Origin: Anoplopoma fimbria
Taxonomy: Eukaryota > Chordata > Actinopteri > Perciformes > Anoplopomatidae
Direction of reading: 5' to 3'
Length of the DNA: 64,000 nt
Assembly (NCBI RefSeq): GCF_027596085.1
Contig: NC_072457.1
Coordinates: 5,055,629 to 5,119,628, forward strand
Positions within the stretch are counted from its first letter, which is position 1. Every line of letters begins with the position of its first letter. Shown in pieces: positions 10,061 through 33,515 of the stretch. Under the pieces are notes generated by a model, which worked only from the letters and a program-made list of their open reading frames with translations, had not been told where the DNA came from and did not search any database. The translations under genes and the position numbers were made by a program.

Positions 10061-10707
10061 GTGAAGCAGCAGTCACGGGAATCACAATGCATTTTTAATG
10101 AAATACAAGGTCATAGGTTAATGCACAAGTCACTTCTTATTCAGCCCTCGTGTTCAACAATCATATATTTACAGATTTATTTGACTCATAAGCCACTCAA
10201 CTATTATCCAAAAATAACAAACAACAAATGGCCAAAGTGACCAGTAATCAATCAAACCACTTTTCAAACCAATTAAAACATTCTATTGGCATCTATTCTT
10301 CTTAACTTTGTAGATAAACTTTTTATGTCCTGTATTATAATGAGACATACTGTATTCTGTAGAAACTAAACACATGTAATAATCCTTACTCTTAAATGAA
10401 ACTTTATGACCATGAAATATTCAACAATATGTTTTCTGCAGCTGCACATCAGACAGAATATAATATATAATATAAGAATAAGATTTTTTTGCTGTATTTA
10501 TTTTAATTCTTTGGAAATATACACAAACTGCACCTTGACATATTTGGTGTCATTAGAAATAATGATTTCTTCTGGAAGTGAAAATAAATGTCAGTGGATT
10601 TAAAGGATTACGTAAATCATGATACAGGGTTGTAAAGATGAAGGTATAAGATAAACGTGTTGCCTATGTAAAGGGATACATATAATGAAAATCCTTAACA
10701 GTAAATT

Positions 10708-11120
10708 TGGTATGCACCGATACGCTTTTTTTTTTTCAACAAGTACATTTGGTCACTTCCCGATACCGAGTACTGATATTAGCACTAAATAATACAATTT
10801 CAGAGCAAGCAATGACTTTTAAAACATGCTTCATTTTACATTTTAACATTCAACTTAGCATAGTTTGCAGTAGGGATGTTAATAATTACAATGATAATAA
10901 CAATTTTGACTAATGTATGCAATCAGTTAAACTGTTATGTATACAATATTGCAATACACTGGTGGAAACTCTGACAGAATATGCCAGACAGACACACAGC
11001 TGAGAACCTCACTGCTGAAGTTATCGATGTGGAGGAGACTTACAGGGAAAGTGGCTGCATGTACCGAGTACATGAGCACAGTTTCCAAACTGGTATCTGT
11101 ATCTGTATCTGTGCATCCTT
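10708..11120. mobile_element. Possible hAT-like MITE in TRIM 3' UTR (copy 2)
   Basis: Duplicate of the element at 2410-2832, with the same GGTATGCACCGATACGC left end and GTGCATCC right end. It has a shorter GTATCT run and a different sequence near 10888. It is inherited through the duplication and is not an independent insertion. Confidence 0.4.
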
Positions 11121-11207
11121 ACAGCTACCAGGTTCTGTAGAAGATAAGATGTAGACTATACGGTGTTGAGGCTGAATATGTTCCCTTGAATGAAGTGGGA
11201 TAAGTGA

Positions 11208-12851
11208 TTAGTTTACTACGACAGGAGTGATGATCAGAGGTGCAGAGTTTTTACCACCATAATAAAGAGAGGGACTGAAGTAAGGGATGAGTTTCTCATT
11301 GAAGGAGCAGTCAGTGAAGGAGTAGATAAGAGCTGCAGCATCTACGTCATAAAAGGAGACCAGACCCTCCTCGTAATCCACAAACACCCCCACCTTCTGA
11401 GGCCGAGACTTTAGAGAGAGAAGAACTGAAGGGCCAGCAAGAGCTTTGTACTCATTTCCCTCTCTCAACCATATAGTCCAGTAACCATACTGAGGGCTCA
11501 GTGTGATTTCTCCTTTCCTGTTATTTGACTCTCTGACCACTCCTAAATCCCAATCAGACTTTCTTTTAACTTGAACCTCGTAGTACAATTTTTCTGAAGA
11601 GATATTCTGTTTTCCTAAAACACCGGGATTAGTAGAAAATCTCTGTGGATTATCTGGGGGAAATTGCTGTACTTTACCACAACGTACTTGTTTTCGATCA
11701 TCAGACAGGACGAGAATGGAATGAGCTGTATCAGGATTGAAAGTCACATCCACTTCATACTTCTGGACCCTCTTCAGCTCAGCTTCAACCAGGGTCTTTA
11801 TCTTTTTACTGAGTGTCTCCTCCAGCTGAGACACAGCGTTCACCACAGTCGGCTCATATGATGAACGGATGCTGACCTTTGTCCAGTCCTTGCTGGGTGG
11901 TGGGTGGTGGATGTCTAAGGTCTGTACACTCTGGAGAAGGTGGAGGTGGTCTTCAGTGTGGGCGAGCTGCTTCACCTCATTGCTTTTCTTCATCAGCTCA
12001 GAGATTTCCTGTTCCAGCTCTCTGATGAAAGCTTCGGCCTGGTTTTCTTTTGTTTTGTGCTTCGCTTTGATCGTGTCGATGAGATTGGCCTGGCTTCTCT
12101 CAACAGACTCCTTCAGAGCAGTGAAGACCTGAACACCTTCTGCTATCTTTCTTTCTGCATCTTCTTCACTGAGGTCGACTGAGTGTTTGATATCTTGAAT
12201 CTTCAGTCGTCTCTTCTGGATCATCTGCTGAATTTCAGCCTCTGTTTTCTCCAATTTGACCTTCTTTCCTTCATATTCTTCTTTCAGAGGAACAAACTCG
12301 TGCATCTTGTGGTCTAAAACACTGCAGAGCATGCAGACACATGTCTGGTCGGTCTTACAGAACAGCTCCAGAGGTTTATCGTGCTTCGTACACATCCTGG
12401 CTTCAAGGTTCTCCACAGGGTCGATCAGCTGATGTCTCTTCAGGCCTGTCATTGTCAGATGAGGCTCCAGGTGAGTCTCACAGTAGGAGGCCAGACACAC
12501 CAGGCAGGACTTCAGGGAATTCAGTTTGGTTCCAGTGCAGACGTCACAGGGAACTTCTCCTGGTTTGGACTCTTGATGCTCTGAGCTGCTGCTGCTGGTT
12601 TTCTGTTGAGCTGACTGTCTGAACTGAACAACCATCTCAGAGATGAAAGTGTTGACGTGCAGTTCGGGTCTTGAGATGAAAACCTTTTTACACATTGGAC
12701 ACAGGTTCTGGTCACTAGTATTCCAGTGTTCATTGATGCAATGTTTGCAGAAGTTGTGTCCACATGGTATGGTGACTGGATCAGTGAACACATCCAGACA
12801 GATGGAGCACAGAAACTGATCTTCAGATGAGTGATAGTTTGCAGCAGCCAT
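11208..12851 (-). CDS. TRIM-family E3 ubiquitin ligase (bloodthirsty-like), copy 2
   Basis: A 547-aa, one-exon product with the same RING, B-box, coiled-coil and PRY-SPRY order as copy 1. Its C-terminus reads GGKNSAPLI followed by a short tail, which is the form I expect for this family, so this copy looks more ancestral at the end. Against copy 1, I count about seven substitutions and a one-residue indel over the first 366 residues. Over the next 121 residues (PRY and first half of SPRY) I count 23 substitutions, followed by 37 identical residues. This pattern suggests diversification of the target-binding face. The exon containing the start begins at 12864 after a CTTCCACAG acceptor; a non-coding upstream exon ends at 13448. 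Ligase activity is inferred from the intact RING ligands. Confidence 0.9.
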   Translation of the reverse strand: MAAANYHSSEDQFLCSICLDVFTDPVTIPCGHNFCKHCINEHWNTSDQNLCPMCKKVFISRPELHVNTFISEMVVQFRQSAQQKTSSSSSEHQESKPGEVPCDVCTGTKLNSLKSCLVCLASYCETHLEPHLTMTGLKRHQLIDPVENLEARMCTKHDKPLELFCKTDQTCVCMLCSVLDHKMHEFVPLKEEYEGKKVKLEKTEAEIQQMIQKRRLKIQDIKHSVDLSEEDAERKIAEGVQVFTALKESVERSQANLIDTIKAKHKTKENQAEAFIRELEQEISELMKKSNEVKQLAHTEDHLHLLQSVQTLDIHHPPPSKDWTKVSIRSSYEPTVVNAVSQLEETLSKKIKTLVEAELKRVQKYEVDVTFNPDTAHSILVLSDDRKQVRCGKVQQFPPDNPQRFSTNPGVLGKQNISSEKLYYEVQVKRKSDWDLGVVRESNNRKGEITLSPQYGYWTIWLREGNEYKALAGPSVLLSLKSRPQKVGVFVDYEEGLVSFYDVDAAALIYSFTDCSFNEKLIPYFSPSLYYGGKNSAPLIITPVVVN

Positions 12852-13447
12852 ATCTACACAGGTACTGTGGAAGAAAAGAAAACAATTTGATTTAAAAATA
12901 AAGTTTAATTATATGTTGAAAAGGAAACAAATGTGATTACTGTTATTTTAATGAATACATTTTGAATAATGTATACTATGTTTTGACTTGAACAGAGCCA
13001 TGAGCAACCGAGATAGAAGTTTCACATTTGTATTGAAGAACAACACTGTTAACAGCGCTCTGCTTACTTGATTAAAAACACATCACATTTCCTCTAGCTG
13101 CTTCACATTAAGAGCTTCACACTTGTTTGCTGGTGCAAAACTTTTAATGTGACACAACTAGAGGAAATAGAGGAAGCAGTCAGTAAACATTAATAATAGC
13201 AGGGAAGTCAGAGTGAGGCTAAACTTAAAACCACAGAGATTCAGTTACAAGTTACTAAAGTCCCGAGACTGTTAAAAGCTATAAGAGTGATATTCTGTAT
13301 AGAGGGACTGTGGATAAACAGACATAGTTATAATGTTAAATATTTAACAAGTAGGAAGTAAAAAGAGTGGAAAAGCTGCCTGAGTAAAGCTGAAGTTTTG
13401 TGTTAATCCTGGATGTTGAAAGTGTAAATATGATCAGCTGTACTCAC

Positions 13448-13575
13448 CAGTGTTTTGAAGAGACTCTGCTGTGTTGTTGAGAAAAACCTGATGAAGTCAG
13501 TTTGAATAGTTTTTCAGAGAAAAAGCAGAGATTTGTCTCGCCTGTGTGTGTCTGCCTCTCTGACAAACTTAAGTT
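13448..13575 (-). other. Non-coding first exon and promoter region of TRIM copy 2
   Basis: Same donor (CACTG then GTGAGT) as copy 1, with conserved sequence upstream to about 13640. The upstream limit is uncertain. A short GTT-containing stretch present in copy 1 at about 5366 is missing here. Confidence 0.4.
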
Positions 13576-14094
13576 TTATTTCTGGAGTGTGACGTGGAAG
13601 CTCTCCTCCCTCCAGAGTAGCTCCGCCTCTAAACTGTAGCTCTGTTAAGGTTTTATTTCCTCCCTCTTATCTACACAGAGTAGTCTGGCTATTTGTGTGT
13701 AGTCAGTCATGTGACCCTCATCAGATTTGTCCCAGTTGTCTCTTTCGTACACACCCTAAAGCCTGCCAAGAACATACGTTAGGTACAAGTTGAACCAATG
13801 AATGTGATTTAAATGTAGTTATTATATGAAATATAGTGACACTGCAGAAAGGCCATGGTAAGGCTGAAGTCAAACAGGTACAACCCTGTACATTTTCATG
13901 AAACCAAACCATTATTCATACCATTTATGTTCGGCATAAATAAATATTTAATGTATTTAAACTGATTAATTTACCTCTCTGCATATACAGTTTACAGAGA
14001 GACAATAGAGACATGTCAGCTGGCAGTGATTGAAACACTTATACCCTTTGGACTCTGACTGTATTTGGTGTTTGTCTTTGTGTTTCTGTCGCAG

Positions 14095-14141
14095 GGCGGA
14101 GAAAGCAGAAGGCAGTCAAAGAGAGGGCAGGCATGGCAAAG
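14095..14141 (+). other. Orphan exon-like segment, copy 2
   Basis: Duplicate of 5809-5855 with the acceptor and donor intact. The upstream flank has a 14-bp insertion relative to copy 1 (around 14040). No parent gene recognised. Confidence 0.25.
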
Positions 14142-14935
14142 GTGAGCTCAACAACGAAACCTGTTATTGTGTTGCAACACTTCCTGATGTCAGTCAATCA
14201 GTTCAGAACAGATCAGTGAGCTGTATGCTGTGGAGAGGAAACTAATTCAGTTTACAAAGTATGATCTAATATTTCTCGGTGACACTAAAATGTAAGAAAG
14301 AAAAATCTTATTAAATGAAATAACAGTCATCAAATAATCGTAAGTATATCTCATTTAGAATATTGTTATTTTTATCATCAGTGATGATTTCTTTAAAAAA
14401 AAAAATCCTTTTCACATGTTATAAAATTAAAACAGTATAGATAGATAAGCTCGAAAACTTATATAATATTTCTAGTAGAAGCAGGAAACTCTTTTATTTT
14501 GAAGGCAAAACATCTTCACTGAACACACTTCCTGATTTCAGTCAGTCAATTCAGAACAGATCAGTGAGCTGTATGCTGTGGAGAGGAAACTAATTACGTT
14601 ATTAAAATATGGTCAAATATGTTCAGGGACTCTAAAATGTAAAAAAAATGTGTTTGTTGAAATAACAATCACCAAATAATAAGTGTATCTTATTAAGAAT
14701 ATTATTGTTGTACTCGGTGATGTTATGTTAAAAAAAAAAGTAATAACATTAACACTGTATGCTAGATAACAAATAGTATTTCTAGCAGAAGCAGTAAACC
14801 ATGTTCTTATGCTTTTTATTTTGAAGGCAAAACATCACTTCTTATTTCATTCTGAAAGATGGCTATGGGAATAAAATGTAGCATGTATACATACAAATGA
14901 GAGAATATAATGATATACATAGTTCAACAGTTCAC

Positions 14936-15807
14936 TAGCTATACACATTTATTTTGAAGAGGACTTCAGTTATAAGCTAGTTGCTTTTATCTTGCTCCTT
15001 ATTGGATAATGGTGATTGGAGGAGGATTGAAGTTCAACTGTCTCACAGATCAGAGCTAATAACTGTTCATGGGATGATGACTTCCTGTGAGGTCTGACCA
15101 CTGAGACCCAAAAAGAAACGGTGAAAGAAGACTTTTACTTCCCGCCGCTGACCGTTGTTTATAACGTAATTAAGCCACCTCTACTTCTTCCTTGTTGCCT
15201 TGAACGTGTCATCACCTTTTAGAAGCAGGAACAAACGGCAGTCTGGGGACTTCTTTAATGCAGTGATTCATGGTGGAAATGTCTTTATGTATGTGACGGA
15301 AAACACGAAATTCATATGCCAGGTGACAAATCAAATATAATACACTAATTTTCTGATATTCTGTTGTCCTTTCAAATATTTAACGTTATATCTGCCGTGT
15401 CCTCTGGACTTTAATAGCTCATATGTGTTTCACAAAACCTTTTTGCACATTTAAAACATTACCCACATATCTGTAAATCGAGAATAAAGTCGTAATGTTA
15501 TGAAAATAATGTTGTAATATTTGAAAAACAACTTAACTTGCCCCAATAGTGATTTAGTAGTATCTCATTCAGACCGTCTGAGACAGAGAACCGTCGGCAG
15601 TGAGCTGCTCCTCATCGGAGGTGGAAAACCAAAACTAATGTCACACATACATCTCACCATTATTGTCCACACGAATTATAACTTCACCACCTCCGATTCA
15701 GATTATTTTTCCCAACAGAGGCCCATCACTACTCCGTCATCGTTGACAAACTAGAAATTCCGGCTTTTTGTTCATCTTTAAACTGTTGTTTAGTCCTCAC
15801 ACACTTT
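14936..15807. other. Intergenic sequence between TRIM array and RBM34
   Basis: I see no coding exon, RNA gene or clear repeat here. The only open frame above 60 codons (15521-15754) lacks recognisable motifs and a coding look. Confidence 0.5.
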
Positions 15808-15813
15808 TTTATT
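15808..15813 (-). terminator. Candidate poly(A) signal of RBM34
   Basis: AATAAA on the minus strand only about 16 nt after the stop codon. This would give a very short 3' UTR; a more distal signal cannot be excluded. Confidence 0.35.
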
Positions 15814-15828
15814 TCATTAAGATGTAGA

Positions 15829-18800
15829 TCAGATATGAACTTTCTTTCTGGGCTTCTGTTTCTTCTTCAGCACTTTCTTTTTGATATGATCCACCATCTC
15901 TCCTTTGAAGGAGTTGGAGCTCTTGGTCAAATTCTGCTGGTTTCCAGAGAACTTCTTGTTAGACTTGAAACCTCCTCTCTCCTGCCCCGAGCCCTTCATG
16001 GGGCCCTTCTTGGGGCCCTTCATGGGGCCCTTGTCGGTCCTTCCTTTGGTTCCTTTACTGTCCGTTTTATTCTTCTGCCTCTCTGCCCTCTTCACCCGGA
16101 TGGGTCTGCCCTCCAGTTTGGTGCCGTCCAGCTCCAACGCCAGCTGCACCGAGTCGGCGCTCTGCGACAGGAAGACAAACGGGTATAACCACCAGAAACT
16201 CTCACATAAAAACCTGGCATAAAAAAAAATAAGCTCAAGAGAACACAAACTAAAAAAGATAAAGCGCCGTTTGGGTCGTCGTACCTCAAACAGGATGTAA
16301 CCGAATCCTTTCCCGAGTCCAGAGTTCTGGTCTCGCACCACTCGTACAGCCTCCACCGGGCCACACTCCTCAAAGTGCCGCCGAAAAGTCAGTTCCTTCA
16401 TCTCTAAACCCCCCCAAAAAAACACACACACAGCAGGTCAACTTCAACACAGTATGACAAACATCAACACTCAACAATCAACGTTAAAGCAGCAGAGAGA
16501 CTCACCGAACGACAGATTCCCCACGAACACGGAGCGTTTGTTATCGTACTGCAAGAAAAGAACAACGTCACAAAAACTACTTTCCTAAAACAACAGATTT
16601 ACAGATGAATTGTGACGAGGAGACTCACCGATGTGCCGTCCGTCACTTTGTCCACTCGGATGTGAAAGCCTGTCTCGATCTCCATGCCGTTCCTGTCGGC
16701 AGAGACAAACAGAAGAAAAAGCTTGTTGATGTCTGAATGCAAGCGGCGACTCCATTAGTGGGAATGATTTAATGACCGACCTCTCTAGCGCGTTGGCGAC
16801 TGCGGCCTCGTCTTTAAACACCACGTAGGCGTTCATGCTTTGCTTTTTTGGATGAATTTTGCGTCTGTAAAAGGAACAAAAAAAAAAAATGAGAATATGA
16901 TGAAACCACACAAGAGTTTTAACATTTGAGGAGGTTATTTTATCAACTCTTCACTCGGACACAGACAGAAACTTACTGGATAACTGCTACTTTGCGGGAC
17001 ATGAGGGGATCCTCTCTGACCTGCAGAGGACAAACAAAACAGATCATTAGGAGCTGAAGAGAAGATACAGTTTCCCTAATGGACTCTGGCTGTAGTGAAG
17101 TGGATGTGAAAACTCATTTTTCTACAAGAGTCAATCAAGAAAGTTCTGTTTGTGCAGTGTAATCCAAGAAACTAGAAAGATTCAGTGAGGCCTCTCCTTC
17201 TCTTAAGGTTCGCAAATTTAGAGAATAAAAGCTCAGTCACACAAACATTTTAATCATTTAATTTCAACAGAATCACATCAATCAGTGCTTTTTCTCACAG
17301 GCGGATAATAAACGTCGGAAAATTGACATTTTAATTAATAGCAAAGTGTTTTGATCTTTCAAATCTGAAAAATGTGTCCTCTGAATGAACTGTGAATTTT
17401 TGGTTTTGGTAGCGAATGACATTTAGCGTCATTCTTCTTCCTCCCTCTTTGGTCATTTTTCCTGAATTAAATGATGAACAATCCGGAAAACAACATATCA
17501 AAGAGCTGTGAATTATAGAAAGGGAGAGAGAAGCTCATAGATCCGGCTGTTCAGAGTGATTTGCTGGCATTATTTGTGTGTTGTTGTTGTGTTTTTACCA
17601 CAGAGCGAAACCGGATGGACTCGATGGATCCTTGATCTCTGAAGAGGCTTTGCAGTGTCTGAAACACAGAGGGAATACATATTATTGATCAGTCCAGGAA
17701 AAAACTATTAAAAAGAAAAATCATGTTTAAAGTTTAAAAAAAAAAGCAGTGAAGCTGTTGAGGCCAAATGTTTTTTCACTAAACACAGATGTATTCTGTT
17801 CTCGTTAATCAAAACTCTTGAGTTTGTTTATCAAAATCCCGGATGTGTATAAGTTAATTATCAAGGACTATCTTTAACATTATTGTTTTTATGATTGGTC
17901 ATCAATGTAAGGACAGGTTTTGAATAAAGGCTGCATATAGTCTTCATATTTTTCCCAGCACTTCATGTTTAAATTTACTACACGTTGAAACATTGTCATT
18001 AAAATCTACACTCAGTTTAAACTCTTTTTAGATGCCTTTTCAACTGCTTTTGCACAAAAACATTTTTATTACTGTCGGACTTCGAGGTGTAGGTCTAAAA
18101 GAAAACTATGTTTTATTTGTTAGATTTATAGTTTTATCTTCAGTTGCTGAATCTTGTCTCCGTCAGGTCACAGAAGACTATAAATAAAGTAAAGGTTGTA
18201 GCGTGACGTACTGTAGGATTCCAGCACTTTACCCATTAAGGAAATTAAAATCTGATAAATGAAAAAAGGTTTGTTAATGGTTTCTGTTACAGGCTTTTAG
18301 GTGTGTTAATAATTCATTTTTTAATGTTCTCTATTAGGCCTGTCACGTTATTGACTTATTGTACGCTATATGGACATGGCCTCAGTCGTTCAACAACAAG
18401 CATTTCAATCTTCTGTTCTCTCCGTACCTTCCTGTTGCAGCTGATGGGCAGGTTGCCAACAAACACCGTCCTCTTCACCTTCATCGCCTCCTCCTCTTTC
18501 ACGGCTTTCAGCTTCTGCCTCTTCATCACCCACTGCTCCGCACTGGTCTGCCCGTCCGGCTCCGGCGCTTTCCTCTTCTTCTTTTTTGCGGGCGCCGCCG
18601 GCCCTTGCTCGTCCTCGTCGGCGTTCTGTAAACTGATCTCCCTGAAAGCGATGGAGGAGGAGAGATGGAGAGAAATTAAAGAAATGAGAGGTGATGGATG
18701 TTATAGAATCAAAGAATTTTTTTAAAATCAAAAACAAGAAATTACGAGATTTTTTTTATTTTCTTCAAACTTTAAAAATAATAACTTTGGTATTATATAC

Positions 18801-20751
18801 AAATGCAAAAAAAGAAAAAGAAAAGGAAAGAGGATGAAACAAAGAAAAAAGAATATAACAAGAAAGAAAGACAACAGCTGTGGATTAACGAATGGATAGT
18901 TGGACTGATGTCTGTTTCTCACCTGTTTTCCAGCTTCTGGTCGGCTTCTGATTTCTCCAGAAGTTGCTTCTGATTCGTCTTCTTCTTCTGACCGGGTTGA
19001 CCTTTCACCTCTGGAGTTTCCTTCTGTTCCTCCTTTTCCTCTGTGATCTTCTGAACAGGCTGCCATAAAAACAAAAGAAACAACCACACGGTACATGTTA
19101 AAGTATAAGTACGGTAATAATATTCTGTATTTTTATTTATGTTCAGACTCAAACCAACAGTGAATCTACTAACAAGTATTATGTGTGTTTTAAAGCCTGA
19201 GTTATCTTCTTCCTCTGAGCCATAGAGCTCCTCTGTTGTCCAACATATATTAAAAACATATCAGTGAGCCTCACTGTTGCACTCTGTGACATGTTCCTTC
19301 ATCACCATGAACACACACACTGTAGTTTACTTTGACTCAATGGCACACACACCTTCCTGCTGCCACAAATACTCACTAGAGCAACAGATGTGGATCATTC
19401 CGCCCCTGAAAGTAGTCCCCAACACATGCACTATTTCCCCCTGGTTTGTTTGATAAGAACTCCAGTAGCAATCTGTTTTAAGACATATTTAGAAACACTA
19501 TAATTGTGTGTTTGAGTTACCTTGGGTGCAGGCTGAAACAGAAGAGGACCAGCCGGTGCAGCGGTGCTGAATAAAGCCGACAGAGATCCGGAGGCCGCAG
19601 ATTTCTTCTTGAACAAACTTCCTGACACCTGTCCCACCTCGTAGTCAGCTGGTGGTTGCCCCGACAACGCCTCCTCACTGAGGACAGAAACACAGAAATG
19701 AAGAAGGTGAAGCACCCAGAAAACATCCGTATCCACTATTCTCATAGCTGCTAAATCAAAAAGGGTGACACTTATTCGTAAGGATCAGCTCTGAGAACAC
19801 AGTATGTGATTAAAGATATGAACTTCAAAGTGATAAAACAGTGGATATTTGTCATCCGGATAGGGAATACGGGGTTTGACCTGTACAATAACTGGATAGA
19901 TCAGGGCTTTATTTTGTAGATTTTTAGTGTACATGAAAAGGAAATTGTAGCGAAAACAATGTGTAAATATCTAAGCTTTTGTTCCGCTCACTGTTACTGT
20001 TGCTAATTTAGCACACAAAACATATGAAAATGTAAAAGTACAGCTGAAACGATCAGAAAATCCACTGAAAGCTACTTGGATAATCCCTTCAGTCATTTTT
20101 CATGTAAAACACTTCATGGTTCTGGCTTCACAAATGTCAGGATTTGCTGCCTTTCCTTTTAATAATGTCATTAACTCTTTCTCACAATTTTTTTTACCAT
20201 TTTTACAAACCAAACAATCAATCAATTGAGAAAATAATCAGCAGATAAATCCATAATGGAAATAATCATCAGTTAATACTTCGAAATAAGCTTCACCCTC
20301 AACCAACTACAACAGTGAAATCCTGCTTTTACATTAATGCATGAGTAATTATAATCTAATGATATAACGTATAAAAGCACGGGACATTTTAATACTTTTA
20401 AACCTTAAGTACAGATTCCTGATTAAACTTACATACATGTATTTAAGTAACAATCTCAATGCAGTACTTTTACTTGTATAAGAGTATTTATACAGTGTGG
20501 TATTAGTACTTGTACTTAAGTAAAGGATCTGATTATGAATACTTTATTCACCATTACTGAGGGATGATATAAACAGTTAAATTAATGATTTTGAGCCATT
20601 TTGTCCTGCATTGTGTTTGCCACACAGCTGTTTCGCTTCAAAATGTTATAAATTAATTTGTAGTCAAAGAAAGTGAGCAGTTTATCTTCATTCACGTGAC
20701 TTTGGGAAATAGAAGTGTGTAAACAAACCTCTTCTTGGGTGCCTTCTTCAT
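15829..20751 (-). CDS. rbm34: RNA-binding protein 34, complete
   Basis: Eleven coding exons, all with GT-AG borders and continuous frame: 20751-20729, 19677-19521, 19059-18923, 18641-18428, 17658-17599, 17020-16977, 16864-16781, 16692-16629, 16548-16506, 16403-16285 and 16161-15829. The total is 1278 nt, or 425 aa (human is about 430). The N-terminus has the family phrase YEVGQVSGSLF and SALFSTAAP, followed by an acidic/basic Lys-rich stretch. RRM1 spans about 164-262 with RNP2 VFVGNL and RNP1-like MNAYVVFKD. RRM2 spans about 266-342 with SVFVGNLSF and KGFGYILFE. The C-terminus is very basic, with a GPMKGPKKGPMKG repeat and a final KKK-rich tail typical of nucleolar targeting. The start is the only ATG after an in-frame upstream stop. 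The family is nucleolar and implicated in ribosome biogenesis; that role is inferred. Confidence 0.93.
20330..20565 (+). repeat. Fragment of a TACTTTTACTT-type teleost repeat
   Basis: Lies in RBM34 intron 1. Contains GCAGTACTTTTACTTGTA, GTACTTGTACTTAAGTAAAG and GATCTGA boxes shared with the longer copies at 21613-22990 and 55151-55792. It is a 3' fragment in plus orientation. Confidence 0.5.
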
Positions 20752-21340
20752 GGTTTCTTCCTGAGATTCCACAGGTTTATTCTATTTATCAAAAAAAAGT
20801 AATTTATCAGGTTTATTCCCGCAATTACACGAATTTCCACGACTTAAACACCAATATATTACACTCACGTTCACACGTTTTTCCTACCAGCACACAGCCC
20901 GCCCTACTGCAAATTATCTCCCATGGGGAACAAAGTCACTGCGAAACAATAGTTCCGTTTATTTTAAATCAACGTTGATTTGATATTGCCGAATTGAACA
21001 CTATATATATATAATAGTTCGAATAAGTCAGATTGCGTAAATGTACATTTTTTATTTAATATTAAAGGTATTTAACATCTGTTTTATTTAGAGAGGGAAA
21101 AAAAAAAAGGTGCGACGTTGGTGCAACCTGCAAATCTGTCCGTTCCGGTTAGCCAGAGACGTCAAATGTTTTGGGCTGTAACGCTGAACTGCTGGATAAA
21201 TACAAGCTAAACTACCTTAAATACTATATTTTTAAACGTCACAAATCATTGCATCGTTGTATATGTTCTTGTCAGTTCTTAGTCTACCAGTAGGTTTCAT
21301 TTTTGGGGAGGTAGGTTTGTAGAAAACAGCTCTGGCGTTG
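20752..21340. promoter_or_regulatory. Shared promoter region between RBM34 and TBCE
   Basis: The two start codons point away from each other and are 589 bp apart, so both genes probably use one bidirectional promoter. An ETS-type core (TTCCGG, 21143-21148) lies in a GC-richer patch at 21110-21180; the rest is AT-rich. No TATA box is convincing. Function is inferred from geometry only. Confidence 0.5.
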
Positions 21341-32468
<11,128 letters not shown>

Positions 32469-32796
32469 CCCTGCAGACCCTGCAGCGGTGAGGAAGAAAC
32501 CCCGTTCTCACGGAACAAAAACTTTCAGGACGGAATTGAACTGCAGCTGCTTCTGTGTTGGACTCTGATCCATCAGCAGACTGTGTCCCTATTGGAGAGG
32601 ACTCACGGAGAGATGGATTAACAGCATAATGACGCTCATTCTGGATCTGTTGTTTCCAAAATGTAACCGCATCGGGAGCAAATCACCTCTCAGCTTAATG
32701 CATGGTACCCTTGTTCTTCTTTCAGGACTTCATTCAGAGTCACCACAGTCAAAAAGTGAAATCTACAAGTGCACTAACAAATCAAAGGACTTGATG

Positions 32797-32802
32797 AATA
32801 AA
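32797..32802 (+). terminator. Poly(A) signal of TBCE
   Basis: AATAAA about 330 nt after the stop codon, giving a 3' UTR of roughly 350 nt. The region that follows turns into satellite-like sequence within about 100 bp. Confidence 0.6.
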
Positions 32803-32899
32803 CAACACTTTATTTGCGAATGCCTACTTTTTTTTATTGATTTAAATGTAATCGGTTAGATTTAACAGTTTGATAAGGAGGATTCAGATAGAGCTGTAT

Positions 32900-33115
32900 A
32901 ATCCTCATAGTATAGTATGTCATAAAACAGTCATAGTACTACACTATGAGTGTTATATGAATACTGTCATGAAAAGTCATGGTATAATATGTCATTAAAA
33001 AAAGTGAAGGATGTTAAAAAAGTGAGTTTAGTATATCAAAAAAGTCATAGTATAGTATGTCATGAAACAGTCATATTATAGTATTATGTCATAAAAAGTC
33101 ATAGTGTGGTATAAT
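32900..33115. repeat. Degenerate leading edge of the GTCATAGTATAG satellite
   Basis: Loose copies of CATAGTATAGTATGTCAT and AAACAGTCATAGTA, more diverged than the main array. A non-repetitive spacer follows (33116-33515) in which I see no gene. Confidence 0.7.
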
Positions 33116-33515
33116 GTGATAGGGTAGGACATCCCACATTTCCAAAACAAGGGGGACAAAATACTAGCTAATACTAGGTAATGCGTTTGAAGTTTACAGA
33201 TTCAGTTCAGTAATATACACAAGGGCAGAGTTAACACAGCTGGGAGTTGGATCTGAATAACCTGAAGTGAATTTCTGCAAAATGTCACTTACCCCTCCTC
33301 AGACCACAGTTCTAAATAAAGGCTTCTCATTTGCAGTGACTCATCAAGTCAATACCTGCAATACAAAAAAATACTGGATTAGACGACTCCATTTGAAAAT
33401 AAAATTCTCCCCTTCACAAAAGTGCACCAAATTCTACTGAACATAATCACAAATTGAGCAGACTAACACTGGGTCGCAGAAAACATATTTCTTTTCTTGA
33501 AAGACCTCGTTTTGC

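Larger units (their letters stand above)
8721..14935. repeat. Tandem segmental duplication, unit copy 2
   Basis: Counterpart of 368-6660, in the same orientation and order. Small differences include a stretch present at 1661-1682 and missing here, and a stretch near 2580 that differs. The right limit is where the sequence becomes unrelated to unit 1 (about 14935). Confidence 0.9.

Noticed and set aside
15065..15110. Possible C/D box snoRNA (GATGATGA and CTGA)
   Set aside because: The boxes are only about 30 nt apart with no terminal stem, too short for a C/D snoRNA, and the site is not in an intron of a known host gene.
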